Part shown: in pieces, positions 18,706 through 27,539 of the stretch | How positions within the stretch are numbered: the first letter of the stretch is position 1 | Layout: each line of letters begins with the position of its first letter | Assembly (NCBI RefSeq): GCF_921292975.1 | Contig: NZ_CAKLCM010000002.1 | Location: 806,001 to 870,000, forward strand | DNA length: 64,000 nt | Direction of reading: 5' to 3' | Source: Vibrio hippocampi | GTDB taxonomy: Bacteria > Pseudomonadota > Gammaproteobacteria > Enterobacterales > Vibrionaceae | The notes under the pieces: model-generated | Seen by the model: the letters and a program-made list of their open reading frames with translations, nothing else | What the model was told of the DNA's origin: nothing | Databases searched by the model: none | Position numbers and translations under genes: made by a program

Positions 18706-18825
18706 TGCATTAAGTTAGGTTTACGTGGCAATAGGCATCATTGCTGTGTATTAACGGCATGTATTAATTGCTATGCGGTACACGGTAAATCACACCGTCT
18801 TTGATATCATGGACAGACAATAGTT

Positions 18826-18856
18826 AAAAATGCCACTTTGAAAGTGGCATTTTTTG
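18826..18856. terminator. Rho-independent terminator after vexK
   Basis: Stem TGCCACTT/AAGTGGCA with flanking A and T runs, about 120 bases after the efflux operon. It is effectively symmetric. Confidence 0.88.
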
Positions 18857-18884
18857 CACGTTTTCGTTGATGGAGTGAAATTCT

Positions 18885-19499
18885 ATGTGCCAACGTTGCC
18901 CTTGGTTAGACACCAGTAAGCCCGATTATGTTGAATACCACGACAAAGAGTGGGGCGTGCCCGTCTATGATGACCAAACCTTGTTTGAGTTTCTTATCCT
19001 TGAATCGGCACAAGCCGGATTGAGTTGGTACACCATTCTAAGAAGAAGAGAAGGCTACCGATCGGCTTTTGCCAGTTTTGATGTGCAGCAAGTGGCTCAG
19101 TTTACAGAGCAAGACCAATTAAGGCTGCAAAATGATGCGGGCATTATTCGCAATAAATTAAAAATTGCCGCCACCATCAACAACGCGCAGCGGTTTATCG
19201 CGGTGCAGCAAGAGTTTGGCAGTTTTAGCCAATACCTATGGGACTTTGTTGATCACAAAGTACAGGTGGGCAGTTGGCAGAGTTTGGAACAGTACCCAAC
19301 CACATCATCGGTTTCTGATGCATTGAGTAAAGATCTAAAAAAGCGTGGCTTTAAATTTATCGGCACGACCATTATGTACGCCTACTTACAGGCAACGGGT
19401 TTGATTAATGATCACAGTCAAGACTGTTATCGCCGCCAACAGTTACTCGACGATTACCAACGGCAGGGAATTGAGTTCCAGTTGGTTAACGCACAATAA
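18885..19499 (+). CDS. tag: DNA-3-methyladenine glycosylase I
   Basis: A 204-residue Tag protein that removes 3-methyladenine from alkylated DNA. It starts MCQRCPWLDT and has YHDKEWGVPVYDD near residue 19, ESAQAGLSWYTILRRR with the substrate-pocket Glu/Trp, and the C-terminal KRGFKFIGTTIMYAYLQATGLINDH with zinc-site residues (conserved Cys near the start, His and Cys in NDHSQDC). It is slightly longer than E. coli Tag. A related gene lies 0.9 kb downstream. Confidence 0.93.
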   Translation: MCQRCPWLDTSKPDYVEYHDKEWGVPVYDDQTLFEFLILESAQAGLSWYTILRRREGYRSAFASFDVQQVAQFTEQDQLRLQNDAGIIRNKLKIAATINNAQRFIAVQQEFGSFSQYLWDFVDHKVQVGSWQSLEQYPTTSSVSDALSKDLKKRGFKFIGTTIMYAYLQATGLINDHSQDCYRRQQLLDDYQRQGIEFQLVNAQ

Positions 19500-19531
19500 A
19501 TGCAAGCTAGGCGAATTGAGTGATTAAAGGG

Positions 19532-20326
19532 TTATCGAATAGTATTGGTAACCGAGCCAATATCATCAATCGATACTGACACAACATCACCCGATTTGAG
19601 AGCACGTGTTCTGCCCGGTGTCCCTGTAAAAATAAGATCGCCGGGTCGCAGTTCAATATATTGACTCGCATGAACAATAATGTCGCTCACACCATGGATC
19701 ATGTTAGCAACGGTCTCTTGCTGCATAATTTGTCCGTTAAGGGTCGTTGTGACAACCTGCTTGTCGATGGTTATTGCGGTTTGAATCCAATCGGATACCG
19801 GACCAAAGCCTTTCGCTCCTTTCGCTCGCCACCACTGCAAATCTTGCCCTTGCCAACTTCGTTCGGTCAAATCGTTACCCGCAAGATAGCCAAAGACACA
19901 TTGCAATGCCTCGGCCTCGCTTACCTGATAGCATTGACGCCCAATGACTACGACCAACTCTCCTTCAAAATGAACATTGGTTGCACCTTTAGGGCGTGTT
20001 AAATCGCCACTCAATACCACTGAGTCATAGGACTTAAAAAAGATTTCTGGTTTACGAGCGCCGGAATCACCTGCATGGCTGCGATAGTTGAGCCCAACCG
20101 CATACACACTGCCTTTTTCGATCGGTGGCAGTTTTGCAACCTGATCAGCGTTAACGGTTTGCACAGTTTGATAAGACTCAAAAGGCGCGTTGGAAAGTAA
20201 TTGATATTGATTGGGGTTGCTGTCAGACACTTTAAGCCAATAGGCTTTGCCTTGATATTCTCCATAACCAAATTGTGCTGCTGAGAGGGTGAAGGGTAAC
20301 AAAACTAATGCAAACCATGCTTTCAT
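19532..20326 (-). CDS. Fumarylacetoacetate hydrolase family protein with signal peptide
   Basis: About 264 residues. The FAH-type domain is clear: VYAVGLNYRSHA, PEIFFKSYDSVVLSGD, HFEGELVVVIGR, FGYLAGNDLTERSWQ, KGFGPVSDW and GDLIFTGTPGRT. The metal-binding acidic residues of the family (E.E and D) are present. I start at ATG 20326 (MKAWFALVLLPFTLSAAQFGY) because AAGGAAATTC precedes it. That gives a cleavable signal peptide, unusual for this cytosolic hydrolase/isomerase/decarboxylase family, followed by about 60 residues before the domain. The substrate is unknown. It converges with tag and is divergent from the next gene. Confidence 0.8.
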   Translation of the reverse strand: MKAWFALVLLPFTLSAAQFGYGEYQGKAYWLKVSDSNPNQYQLLSNAPFESYQTVQTVNADQVAKLPPIEKGSVYAVGLNYRSHAGDSGARKPEIFFKSYDSVVLSGDLTRPKGATNVHFEGELVVVIGRQCYQVSEAEALQCVFGYLAGNDLTERSWQGQDLQWWRAKGAKGFGPVSDWIQTAITIDKQVVTTTLNGQIMQQETVANMIHGVSDIIVHASQYIELRPGDLIFTGTPGRTRALKSGDVVSVSIDDIGSVTNTIR

Positions 20327-20394
20327 GGTGAATTTCCTTATTCGATGTAAAATAGACTGCAATGAGAATAGCTAAAGTATAGTAAAGCGTGGAA

Positions 20395-21078
20395 ATGATG
20401 GAAAAATTTGCCAATATATATGCGAGAGCCGCCCATCGAAAAGGTGGCGAAGCGAGTTTAGAGTCACTGCTGTCACATCCTTTATCGAAGCAAGAACTCG
20501 CGCAAATTCCAGATGATAGATGGCTGGCCGCGTTTACAATGAAAGTATTCCAAAGTGGCATGAGTTGGAAAGTAGTACGTAACAAATGGCCCAATTTTGA
20601 ACAACTGTTTTTTCAATTCAAAGTCGAGCCGCTATTAATGCTCTCTGAGCCGCAATGGGAAATGAAAGGCAGCGATCCCAAGATCATTCGTCACATGACC
20701 AAGGTGAAATCGATTCAAACCAATGCGTCGATGATTTTCAATGCACGGCGTGAATATGGTTCTTTTGCCAAGATGGTGGCGCAATGGCAAGCAGAGTCGA
20801 TCACTGAACTTTGGGAGTATCTGCGTAAGCATGGAGCAAGACTGGGTGGCAATACCGGTCCTTACGCATTAAGACAATTGGGGGTGGATACGTTTATCTT
20901 ATCTCAAGATGTGGAAGCGTATCTGCGTAACACCCATATTATTGATTCTGGTCGTAATACTAAGCGAGCGCTAAAAGCCGCCAACTCGGCATTTGTCGCG
21001 TGGCAACGCGAGTCAGGTCGGAGTTTATCCGAGATCAGCCAGATTATTGCCTACAGTTTTGGTGAAAATCGGGTCTGA
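20395..21078 (+). CDS. Second Tag-like (3-methyladenine glycosylase family) protein
   Basis: A protein of about 227 residues with the Tag fold: DDRWLAAFTMKVFQSGMSWKVVRNKWPNFEQLF aligns with the family pocket region, followed by IIRHMTKVKSIQTNA and GGNTGPYALRQLGVDTF. It lacks the N-terminal CPW and the C-terminal His/Cys zinc motif of true Tag, so its activity is uncertain. GTG 20389, ATG 20395 and ATG 20398 are all possible starts; no ribosome-binding site decides. It is divergent from the exported FAH-family gene and near tag. Confidence 0.72.
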   Translation: MMEKFANIYARAAHRKGGEASLESLLSHPLSKQELAQIPDDRWLAAFTMKVFQSGMSWKVVRNKWPNFEQLFFQFKVEPLLMLSEPQWEMKGSDPKIIRHMTKVKSIQTNASMIFNARREYGSFAKMVAQWQAESITELWEYLRKHGARLGGNTGPYALRQLGVDTFILSQDVEAYLRNTHIIDSGRNTKRALKAANSAFVAWQRESGRSLSEISQIIAYSFGENRV

Positions 21079-21222
21079 GTCGAGTACTAGTACTAATAAT
21101 TGGCTTAATAAGTCGTCAGTACTACACAATGCGGTAAAATTTACTTACAATTGAAGTCATCTGGTTGAGTTTGCGCCTGAAAAAGACGCGAGCGGTTTTT
21201 CACAGTTACAAGGACTTAAGTT

Positions 21223-21756
21223 GTGGTAAATGATAAGAACAGAGGCTTTACGCTGATAGAGATGATCGTCGTGATCACTATTTTAGGTATTCTGGCCGTG
21301 ATCGCTGCTCCGAGATTTTTAAATTACTCCAGCGATGCACGAGCATCAGCGGTGGAAGGTTTAAAAGGCGCATTGGTCTCAGGTGCGTCGTTGGTACATG
21401 CTAAATCTGTCATTCAAGATGTGGATAGCGGCACGGATTATGTCGATTTCAATGATGATGGCGTTGACGATATCAATGTAAGAAGTGGTTATCCTCGTGT
21501 CGCTGCAAGTTGCAATAATTTTGTTGCCGAGCTTTCGGTTTGGCTTAATATGACGATTGATGCTTCATGCGAGCAAAATGCCGATGCGGAATGGTACGGT
21601 GTCACGGAACAGAACATGTTCCACTTTATGCCTCAGGGTTATACGGCAACTTCGCAAAACTGCTACGTCACCTATACCACAGCCTCGAAAAATGAAGGTA
21701 ATGGTTGGGAAGATACCGACAGTGCAGAGATTGTCATGGACACCAGCGGTTGTTAA
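21223..21756 (+). CDS. Type IV pilin-like (MSHA/pseudopilin type) prepilin
   Basis: A 177-residue protein with a prepilin leader MVNDKNRG cut before FTLIEMIVVITILGILAVIAA, with Glu at mature position 5. The helical N-terminus precedes a short globular domain with four cysteines, probably two disulfides. The DFNDDGVDDIN stretch is acidic and might bind calcium. GTG 21223 is the start, after AAGGACTTAAGTT. No assembly genes are nearby, so it must use a pilus or type II system encoded elsewhere. A 16-base tandem repeat begins at its last codons. Confidence 0.82.
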   Translation: MVNDKNRGFTLIEMIVVITILGILAVIAAPRFLNYSSDARASAVEGLKGALVSGASLVHAKSVIQDVDSGTDYVDFNDDGVDDINVRSGYPRVAASCNNFVAELSVWLNMTIDASCEQNADAEWYGVTEQNMFHFMPQGYTATSQNCYVTYTTASKNEGNGWEDTDSAEIVMDTSGC

Positions 21757-21798
21757 TAGCAGAGGATGTTAATGGCAGAGGATGTTAATGCAAGTGAA
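21751..21798 (+). repeat. 16-base tandem repeat spanning the pilin stop codon
   Basis: TGTTAATAGCAGAGGA, TGTTAATGGCAGAGGA and then TGTTAATGCAAGTGAA. The first unit contains the last Cys codon and the TAA stop of the pilin gene. Confidence 0.75.
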
Positions 21799-21808
21799 TA
21801 GTAATACC

Positions 21809-21818
21809 AGCGCACGTA
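21809..21818. repeat. Target-site duplication, left copy (IS10-like A)
   Basis: AGCGCACGTA precedes the left end of the IS and is repeated exactly at 23120-23129 after its right end, which fixes the element boundaries. Confidence 0.85.
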
Positions 21819-23119
21819 CTGACGAATCCCCAAAAATTAGACAAGCATGGCGAGTTGTGATCTTATGTAATCGCCAAAAAACAAAGAAACAACTCATAAT
21901 GCCATGCTTATATCCAAATTTTGCCACAAAATCCTTGCCAGATCTTTAAAGAACTTCAATCAAGCTAGAGTCAAGACATTGCTAGACTGCAGTAATGCTC
22001 TTATCAGAGGAAACGAACTAAGTCTAACGACCATCGGTCGCAACATAGAGGGTCCTTCTGCTATAAAGCACAAAATCAAGCGAACAGATCGTTTCTTAGG
22101 TAATACTAAACTTCAAAGTGAATTACTCCCACTATACAAAGCACTTTCATCGTTTACGCTCAACGCCATGCCTTTTATTGTGATTGCTGTCGACTGGAGT
22201 GGTTGCTGTAATCGTGATTTTTGGTTATTGAGAGCCAGTTTACTTGTCGATGGGCGTGCTATCCCTATTTTTAATACTGTGGTTACTGCCGAGGAACAAG
22301 AAAAAGAATACGTGCATAACCAATTCTTAGATTCTTTGTTCACGATTTTACCAAAGGGTAAGCCTGTTTACATTGTTACGGACGGTGGATTTAAAACACC
22401 ATGGTTTAGCAAAGTCGCTTCACTGGGGTGGTTTTTTCTTGGCAGAGTAAGGGGACGTATTCACGGTCAGGTAAAGAACGGAACTTGGAAATCAGTGCCT
22501 GAACTCAACATGAATGCATCTAGCCGCCCTCATGGATTAGGGTTTGGTAAATTAGGTAAAACCTCTAAAACACAGGTCGAATGTTTTTTCCATTTGTTCA
22601 AAGCCAAAAGTAAACATCGTCACAATAAGAAAAGAAGAAAAAGCCAAATCTACCCCGATGCTGAAAGAACTTATAAATCGATAGCGAATGAGCCCTGGTT
22701 GCTTGTCACCAATGACGCGAATTTATCGCCCCAAAAAGCGGTTATTTACTACAGCAAAAGAATGCAAATAGAGCAAAACTTCCGTGACGACAAAAGCCAG
22801 AGATATGGCTTTTCATGGCATCACAGTAAAACGCTTGGAGCAAAAAGGATTGCAGTATTATGTCTTATAGCTTGTGTAGCCACCTTAGTTCTTTGGCTGG
22901 TAGGGTTTGAATCTGAGCGACAAAAATAAACACTATAGATACCAAGCTAACTCATTAAAAAATAAAAGAGTGTTGTCTTTTTTGACCTTAGCTAAAAACG
23001 TGCTAAAAGACACACCATTGAGGGTTGTGATTAAACTTTTCAGGTATGGAGTGGAAAGCTTGTCTAAATGCTACTGTCAAATAATAAGCCAACCACTCAA
23101 ATAAATGGGGATCCCTCAG
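21819..23119 (+). mobile_element. IS4-family, IS10-like insertion sequence (copy A)
   Basis: A 1301-base element. The left end CTGACGAATCCCCA and the inverted right end CTGAGGGATCCCCA match each other and resemble IS10 ends. A 10-base duplication AGCGCACGTA flanks it. It carries one transposase gene with a frameshift near its 3' end. It has inserted between the pilin-like gene and the terminator at 23152. Confidence 0.88.
21904..23104 (+). pseudogene. IS10-like transposase, frameshifted near the C-terminus
   Basis: The first frame codes 341 residues with the IS4-family DDE core: VIAVDWSG, IVTDGGFKTPWF, and the YSKRMQIEQNFRDDKS segment that is the Y-R-E-K signature. It stops at 22929. The missing C-terminus, KHYRYQANSLKNKRVLS, continues in the +1 frame to 23104 and matches the C-terminal HFQAN region of IS10 transposase. 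Removing one A from the run of five near 22920 restores the frame. It is probably inactive unless slippage occurs there. Confidence 0.8.
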
Positions 23120-23151
23120 AGCGCACGTACGTAAGTATCAGTGAATTCTCG

Positions 23152-23183
23152 AAAAAATCCCCACAAACTTGTGGGGATTTTTT
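23152..23183. terminator. Bidirectional terminator between the pilin/IS region and the ACT-domain gene
   Basis: Stem AATCCCCACAA/TTGTGGGGATT flanked by A and T runs. It lies between convergent genes and probably originally served the pilin-like gene before the IS arrived. Confidence 0.88.
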
Positions 23184-23224
23184 CACAGCGCTCGCTTAGC
23201 GAACTCAATTAGGATGGATTTGCG

Positions 23225-23740
23225 CTACGGAGTTAAGATGACTCGGGTGTCATCGCTCAGGGCTTCAAGGTCGTTCGCAACATCTTCAATTTGTAGCGCT
23301 TCTGGCAGCTTCAGCGCCATATTTGCGGTAAACAGGCTAGAACTCACGCCACCACCGCCAGCAACGAAAACTCGTTGGCAGTCCATATCGAGAATATGGA
23401 TATCTTGACCATCAAGCAGGTGGGTGATCTCTTTCACGATACCTGCACGGTCATTCGAATCGAAACGTAGCTTGAAGATAGTATCAACGTTGTGTTTATG
23501 GGCATCAGTATCAGTAAACTGTACGACGATGGATTCAACGGCTCTAAAGGCGTCTTGTACCGCTTGTTTGTTCTCTTCAGGTAACTCTACTTTGATGATC
23601 GCCGACACATGCTCTTCAACAAAATTCACCTTACTGACCAACCATTTACCATCATTATCATGAGTCACAGTTGCGAGGTTCCTGATGGTGTTTGGGGTTG
23701 CTTGACCAACTAAGTTGGCAATAAAAGTACAGTTGCTCAT
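23225..23740 (-). CDS. ACT-domain protein of the GcvR type
   Basis: About 171 residues with two ACT-like halves: the first contains FIANLVGQATPNTIRNLATV, the second LRFDSNDRAGIVKEITHLLDGQDIHILDM. GcvR in E. coli represses the glycine cleavage genes by binding GcvA. This one may be a paralogue, since nothing nearby concerns glycine. ATG 23740 is chosen because GGAGGGC precedes it. The 23741-24010 stretch upstream shows no gene. Confidence 0.75.
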   Translation of the reverse strand: MSNCTFIANLVGQATPNTIRNLATVTHDNDGKWLVSKVNFVEEHVSAIIKVELPEENKQAVQDAFRAVESIVVQFTDTDAHKHNVDTIFKLRFDSNDRAGIVKEITHLLDGQDIHILDMDCQRVFVAGGGGVSSSLFTANMALKLPEALQIEDVANDLEALSDDTRVILTP

Positions 23741-24011
23741 ACGATGCCCTCCACAGGTCTCAAATTGATACTGTCTTGTACGTGCTCTCATTCTACGTAA
23801 GCAAGCAGTGTGCTAGGTTAACCGACGACATATTGAGGAAAGATAAGTTGTTGATTAACTAAGTTCAGTCTAGCCCTAAACCGAACGTAGTGCATGATGA
23901 ACTTCAATGTTTTGTTGCAAACAAAATGGCTTAAGATGGAAATGCTAACCACTGCACATATTTCGCCAAGAAGCAGGGCTAACTGTTAATTTTGTTAGAA
24001 AAGTGAATAAG

Positions 24012-24037
24012 ATAGCCTCCCAGTAACGGGAGGCTAT
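24012..24037 (-). terminator. Hairpin after the TRAP operon
   Basis: Stem ATAGCCTCCC/GGGAGGCTAT just beyond the large-permease stop. The T content after it on the minus strand is only moderate, so termination strength is uncertain. Confidence 0.6.
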
Positions 24038-24043
24038 GAGGCA

Positions 24044-25348
24044 TTATTGAATCAGACCAAATGCTCTTGGAAGCGCAAGACTGATAGATGGAATGAAGGT
24101 GATTGCCAATAGCGTCACGATTAGCAAGGCGCAGAACGGTATTACCGATTTGATCACATCTTCTATTTTGGCGTTACTGACACTACAACCGACAAACAGC
24201 GCGGTTCCCACCGGAGGGGTGGCAATACCGATACAGAGGTTGAAAATGATCATCATGGCAAAGTGAATAGGGTGCATACCTAATTGTTCAGCAATAGGCA
24301 TAAAGATAGGCGTAAAGATCAACACCGCGGGTGTTAAATCCATAAACATCCCAACGACCAATAAGATCAGGTTCATCAAGATAAAGATGATGATAGGGTT
24401 ATCTGAAATTGACATCATCCATTCACTGATGAGACTTGGTAACCCGGTAAACGCCATCGCCCAAGACATGATGGTTGAAGCGCCAATAAGAAACAGCATG
24501 ATGCCCGTGATCTCAGCGGTTTCAACTAGAATGGTTCGCATCGTGCTCCAGGTTAAACTGCGATAACAGAGCGACAATCCAAAGGCATACAACACCGCAA
24601 TACATGCCCCTTCAGTCGCCGTAAATACTCCCCCAATAATACCGCCAATGACGACAATAATCAGACCTAAGCTGGGTATCGCACTAAGGGTGATTCTAAA
24701 CGCCTGCGATGGCGTGACTTTTTGGTCGGAATTACGATAGCCACGCTTCTTAGCAATAAAATAGGCTAACACCATACAGGTTAAACCCATCAATATTCCC
24801 GGCACGTAGCCAGCGATAAATAGGGCAGCAATCGAGGTACCGCCACTCACTACGGAGAAAACAATCAAAGAGTTACTTGGTGGAATCAATAAACCAGCAG
24901 GACAAGAAGCGACGTTCACCGCGGTGGAGAACGATTTATCATACCCTTCTTTTTCTAACTCTGGCTCTAGGGTTTTACCAACGGCAGCCGCCGCAGCCAC
25001 AGCCGAGCCAGAAACGGAACCAAACAGCATGTTGGCGATCACGTTTACGTGGCACAAACTGCCGGGCATTCTGCCAACCAGTATCTTGGCAAAGTCCACG
25101 AGCCGTGAAGCAATGCCACCTCGGTTCATAATATTACCCGCCAAGATAAAGAACGGTATGGCGAGCAAACTAAAACTATCAATACCGGTTATGATCTTTT
25201 GACCGGCCGTCATGAAAGCGACCTCGATAGGCATGATGGTACACATGATGACCAATGAAGACATGGCAATCGCGATAGCGATGGGCACACTAAAGGCAAT
25301 TAAAACCAAAAATAGGCAAAGTAGCCAAAATCCGACGGAGATATCCAT
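24044..25348 (-). CDS. TRAP transporter large permease (DctM family)
   Basis: A 434-residue very hydrophobic protein with about twelve membrane segments. DctM features include IPFFILAGNIMNRGGIASRLVDFA, GSVSGSAVAAAAAVG and the C-terminal IGIATPPVGTALFVG. It forms the sodium-driven importer with the small permease and the periplasmic binding protein, and lies one base after the small-permease gene. The substrate is not readable from this subunit. Confidence 0.92.
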   Translation of the reverse strand: MDISVGFWLLCLFLVLIAFSVPIAIAIAMSSLVIMCTIMPIEVAFMTAGQKIITGIDSFSLLAIPFFILAGNIMNRGGIASRLVDFAKILVGRMPGSLCHVNVIANMLFGSVSGSAVAAAAAVGKTLEPELEKEGYDKSFSTAVNVASCPAGLLIPPSNSLIVFSVVSGGTSIAALFIAGYVPGILMGLTCMVLAYFIAKKRGYRNSDQKVTPSQAFRITLSAIPSLGLIIVVIGGIIGGVFTATEGACIAVLYAFGLSLCYRSLTWSTMRTILVETAEITGIMLFLIGASTIMSWAMAFTGLPSLISEWMMSISDNPIIIFILMNLILLVVGMFMDLTPAVLIFTPIFMPIAEQLGMHPIHFAMMIIFNLCIGIATPPVGTALFVGCSVSNAKIEDVIKSVIPFCALLIVTLLAITFIPSISLALPRAFGLIQ

Positions 25349-25349
25349 A

Positions 25350-25844
25350 TTAACCTCGACTTGGTGCGGGCTTGGTGAAGATTTCTAAAGTGTTAAGGAT
25401 GATATAGATGGTCATCAGAACACCAGAGATAGGCAAAATAAGATAGACATAGGACATAGGAAGTTGCAAAGCAGGAGAAAGCTGAGTGGTGGTTCTACCA
25501 ATCAGTTGCAAACCGCCCTTAACCATAGCGACGTTGATAAAAGAGATAGAGACAAGGTTAATCACAAGGTAACAATATTTCTGAAAAGCGGGTTTTACCG
25601 CTCCAACAAATAATGTAATGGCAAGGTGACCATTTTTACCGAATAAATAACTGGCTCCAGAAAGACCGAACCAAATCATTAAATATCTCGCCAATTCGTC
25701 AGTCCAAGAACTCGGGTCATTTAATACATATCGGCTAAAAACTTGCCATGTAACTGTAATAACCAAACTAACAATAGCGAAACCGCAAAAGCAGAGCACA
25801 AATTTATCAATTAACTGCTTAAAAATATGAATGTTTTTATACAT
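25350..25844 (-). CDS. TRAP transporter small permease (DctQ family)
   Basis: A 164-residue protein with four membrane helices. The motif VTWQVFSRYVLNDPSSWTDELARYLMIWFGLSGA is diagnostic of DctQ. It sits between the binding protein and the large permease in the usual order, dctPQM. The start ATG is followed by a hydrophilic MYKNIHIFKQ segment; the alternatives are no better. Confidence 0.9.
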   Translation of the reverse strand: MYKNIHIFKQLIDKFVLCFCGFAIVSLVITVTWQVFSRYVLNDPSSWTDELARYLMIWFGLSGASYLFGKNGHLAITLFVGAVKPAFQKYCYLVINLVSISFINVAMVKGGLQLIGRTTTQLSPALQLPMSYVYLILPISGVLMTIYIILNTLEIFTKPAPSRG

Positions 25845-25900
25845 AATTCTTTTGTTCCAAATTAAAAGTGCGCCAAATCACTTTGGCGCACCGACATCAA

Positions 25901-26860
25901 TCAAAGCTTGTTAATTTCATCGATGTAATAGCCGAGAACAGGATCAGCTTTTGCGTCTGCAATCATAGGAGCCACTTTTTCGCGGAACTTGCTCTTATCA
26001 ACTTCGATAAATTCAACGCCATTTTGCTTGGCTTTTTTCATGTTCATGTTGTCGATTTCAGCCCAGATTTTGATCTCTTCTTCCATCGACTCAAGCGCCG
26101 CTTCTTTAACCAGTTTTTGTTGGTCGGCAGACAGACCATTCCATGTGGTTTCAGAAATCATAATCAGATCCGGAGTAATCATATGCTGGTCCATCGCATA
26201 GAACTTAGCGACTTCCATATGCTTCATTTCAACTAGGCTGGAAATGTTGTTTTCCGCGGCATCAATAACACCTTGTTGTAGCGCGGTATACACTTCTGTA
26301 AACGGTACTGGAGTGGCTTTAGCACCAAGCAAACGAACCATTTCAATCATAGTTGGTGACTCTGGAACGCGAATCTTCAAGCCAGCGAGATCGTCTGGTG
26401 AATTAATCGGCTTAGAGCTGTAGAAACTGCGCGAACCTGAATCATAAAAAGTTAAGCCAAGGAAACCTTTGCCGGCACTGGACTTAAGCATCTTTTCAGC
26501 GGCATCACTGCGAATAAAGTCATGCATGTGTTCAGCGCTGCGGAATAGAAACGGAATCGACACGGCTTTGAAGGTCGGTTCAAAAGACTCCGCAAGAGAG
26601 CCGTTGATTTTTGCCATATCAATAGCGCCAGTGACCACTTGCTCAGCTTGGTCACGCTCCGAGCCCAACATACCATTGGCAAAAATCTTGACCTTCAATT
26701 CGCCTTTAGACTTCTCTTCGACTTTTTCAGCAAAGATTACCATACCTTTGTGCGCAGCACTTTCTAGGTTCATTGCATGACCGAGGGTCAAGGTTTTTGC
26801 ATTGGCGCCCAACGCAAATAAAATGGATGCAGCCGCCAAGGTTAAAGTTGTCTTTTTCAT
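25901..26860 (-). CDS. TRAP transporter periplasmic substrate-binding protein (DctP family)
   Basis: A 319-residue protein with a cleavable signal peptide ending ALGANAK. Family motifs are LGHAMNLESAAHKGMVIFAE, GLKIRVPESPTMIEM with the conserved Arg that grips the ligand carboxylate, FTEVYTALQQGVIDAAENN, and the MISETTWNGLS segment. The ligand is therefore probably an organic acid, such as a sugar acid or a C4-dicarboxylate. The protein resembles uronate/diketogulonate-type binders as much as DctP, so I leave the substrate open. Confidence 0.9.
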   Translation of the reverse strand: MKKTTLTLAAASILFALGANAKTLTLGHAMNLESAAHKGMVIFAEKVEEKSKGELKVKIFANGMLGSERDQAEQVVTGAIDMAKINGSLAESFEPTFKAVSIPFLFRSAEHMHDFIRSDAAEKMLKSSAGKGFLGLTFYDSGSRSFYSSKPINSPDDLAGLKIRVPESPTMIEMVRLLGAKATPVPFTEVYTALQQGVIDAAENNISSLVEMKHMEVAKFYAMDQHMITPDLIMISETTWNGLSADQQKLVKEAALESMEEEIKIWAEIDNMNMKKAKQNGVEFIEVDKSKFREKVAPMIADAKADPVLGYYIDEINKL

Positions 26861-27539
26861 GTTGTTTCACTCCAGGATGAGTTAGTCGTTATATTTACAA
26901 ATGACTCAATGGATAAGTCGCTTGCTATAAACTTAGCTAATTACTTTTTTACTTGTCGTACAATAAAACAAACGTGAAACTGTGATGGGTTGCGGCGTAA
27001 ATAAAAATAACGGGGGTATTTATGTGAGGTGACGCAATTTCACTAATAATGCAAAAGCGAAACGACCACTAATTACCTTTTTGTAAATAACGGCTCAGGT
27101 CAATAATATAATTTTTCGATCTAGGTTCAGGCTGTTATCAGTCATTGGTACTAGAGTGATTTGTTGATAAATAAGTCGTTGGTTTATTATTACTTTTTGT
27201 TGTAATGATGGATTTGTATATAACGAAGTTGTTATTTCTGCGATTCAGTTTAATTTTTATTAAGATGTGAATCGTTCAAATTAAATTAGCTGGAAATGAC
27301 TAATGATTACTTTGTTAGTCTACGCCTTTAGGTGTGCATTATTCGTCATACATTTATTTGCCTCAACAAAGCATATTGTGATCGCTCAATCGGTTTTGTC
27401 CATCAATTGGGTGCAACAACTTCCGTCCGTTACAAGGTCGAGAATTGGCCGTTTAAGGTACTCAATGGCAAGATAACGGTTGTTATTTGGTAACGTCATG
27501 GCATCCTTTAGCAAATGGGTTAATAAATAGGATTTACCG
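26861..27539. promoter_or_regulatory. 679-base AT-rich intergenic region between TRAP operon and CinA-like gene
   Basis: This divergent gap has no convincing coding sequence. It should hold the promoters of the TRAP operon (left) and the CinA-like gene (right). I see long AT stretches around 26890-27300 but no operator I can name. A minus-strand ORF at its right end is discussed under rejected items. Confidence 0.5.

Noticed and set aside
23105..23151. Second duplication or extra IS end right of IS10-like copy A
   Set aside because: The 10-base duplication at 23120-23129 explains the repeat, and the remainder leads into a normal terminator.
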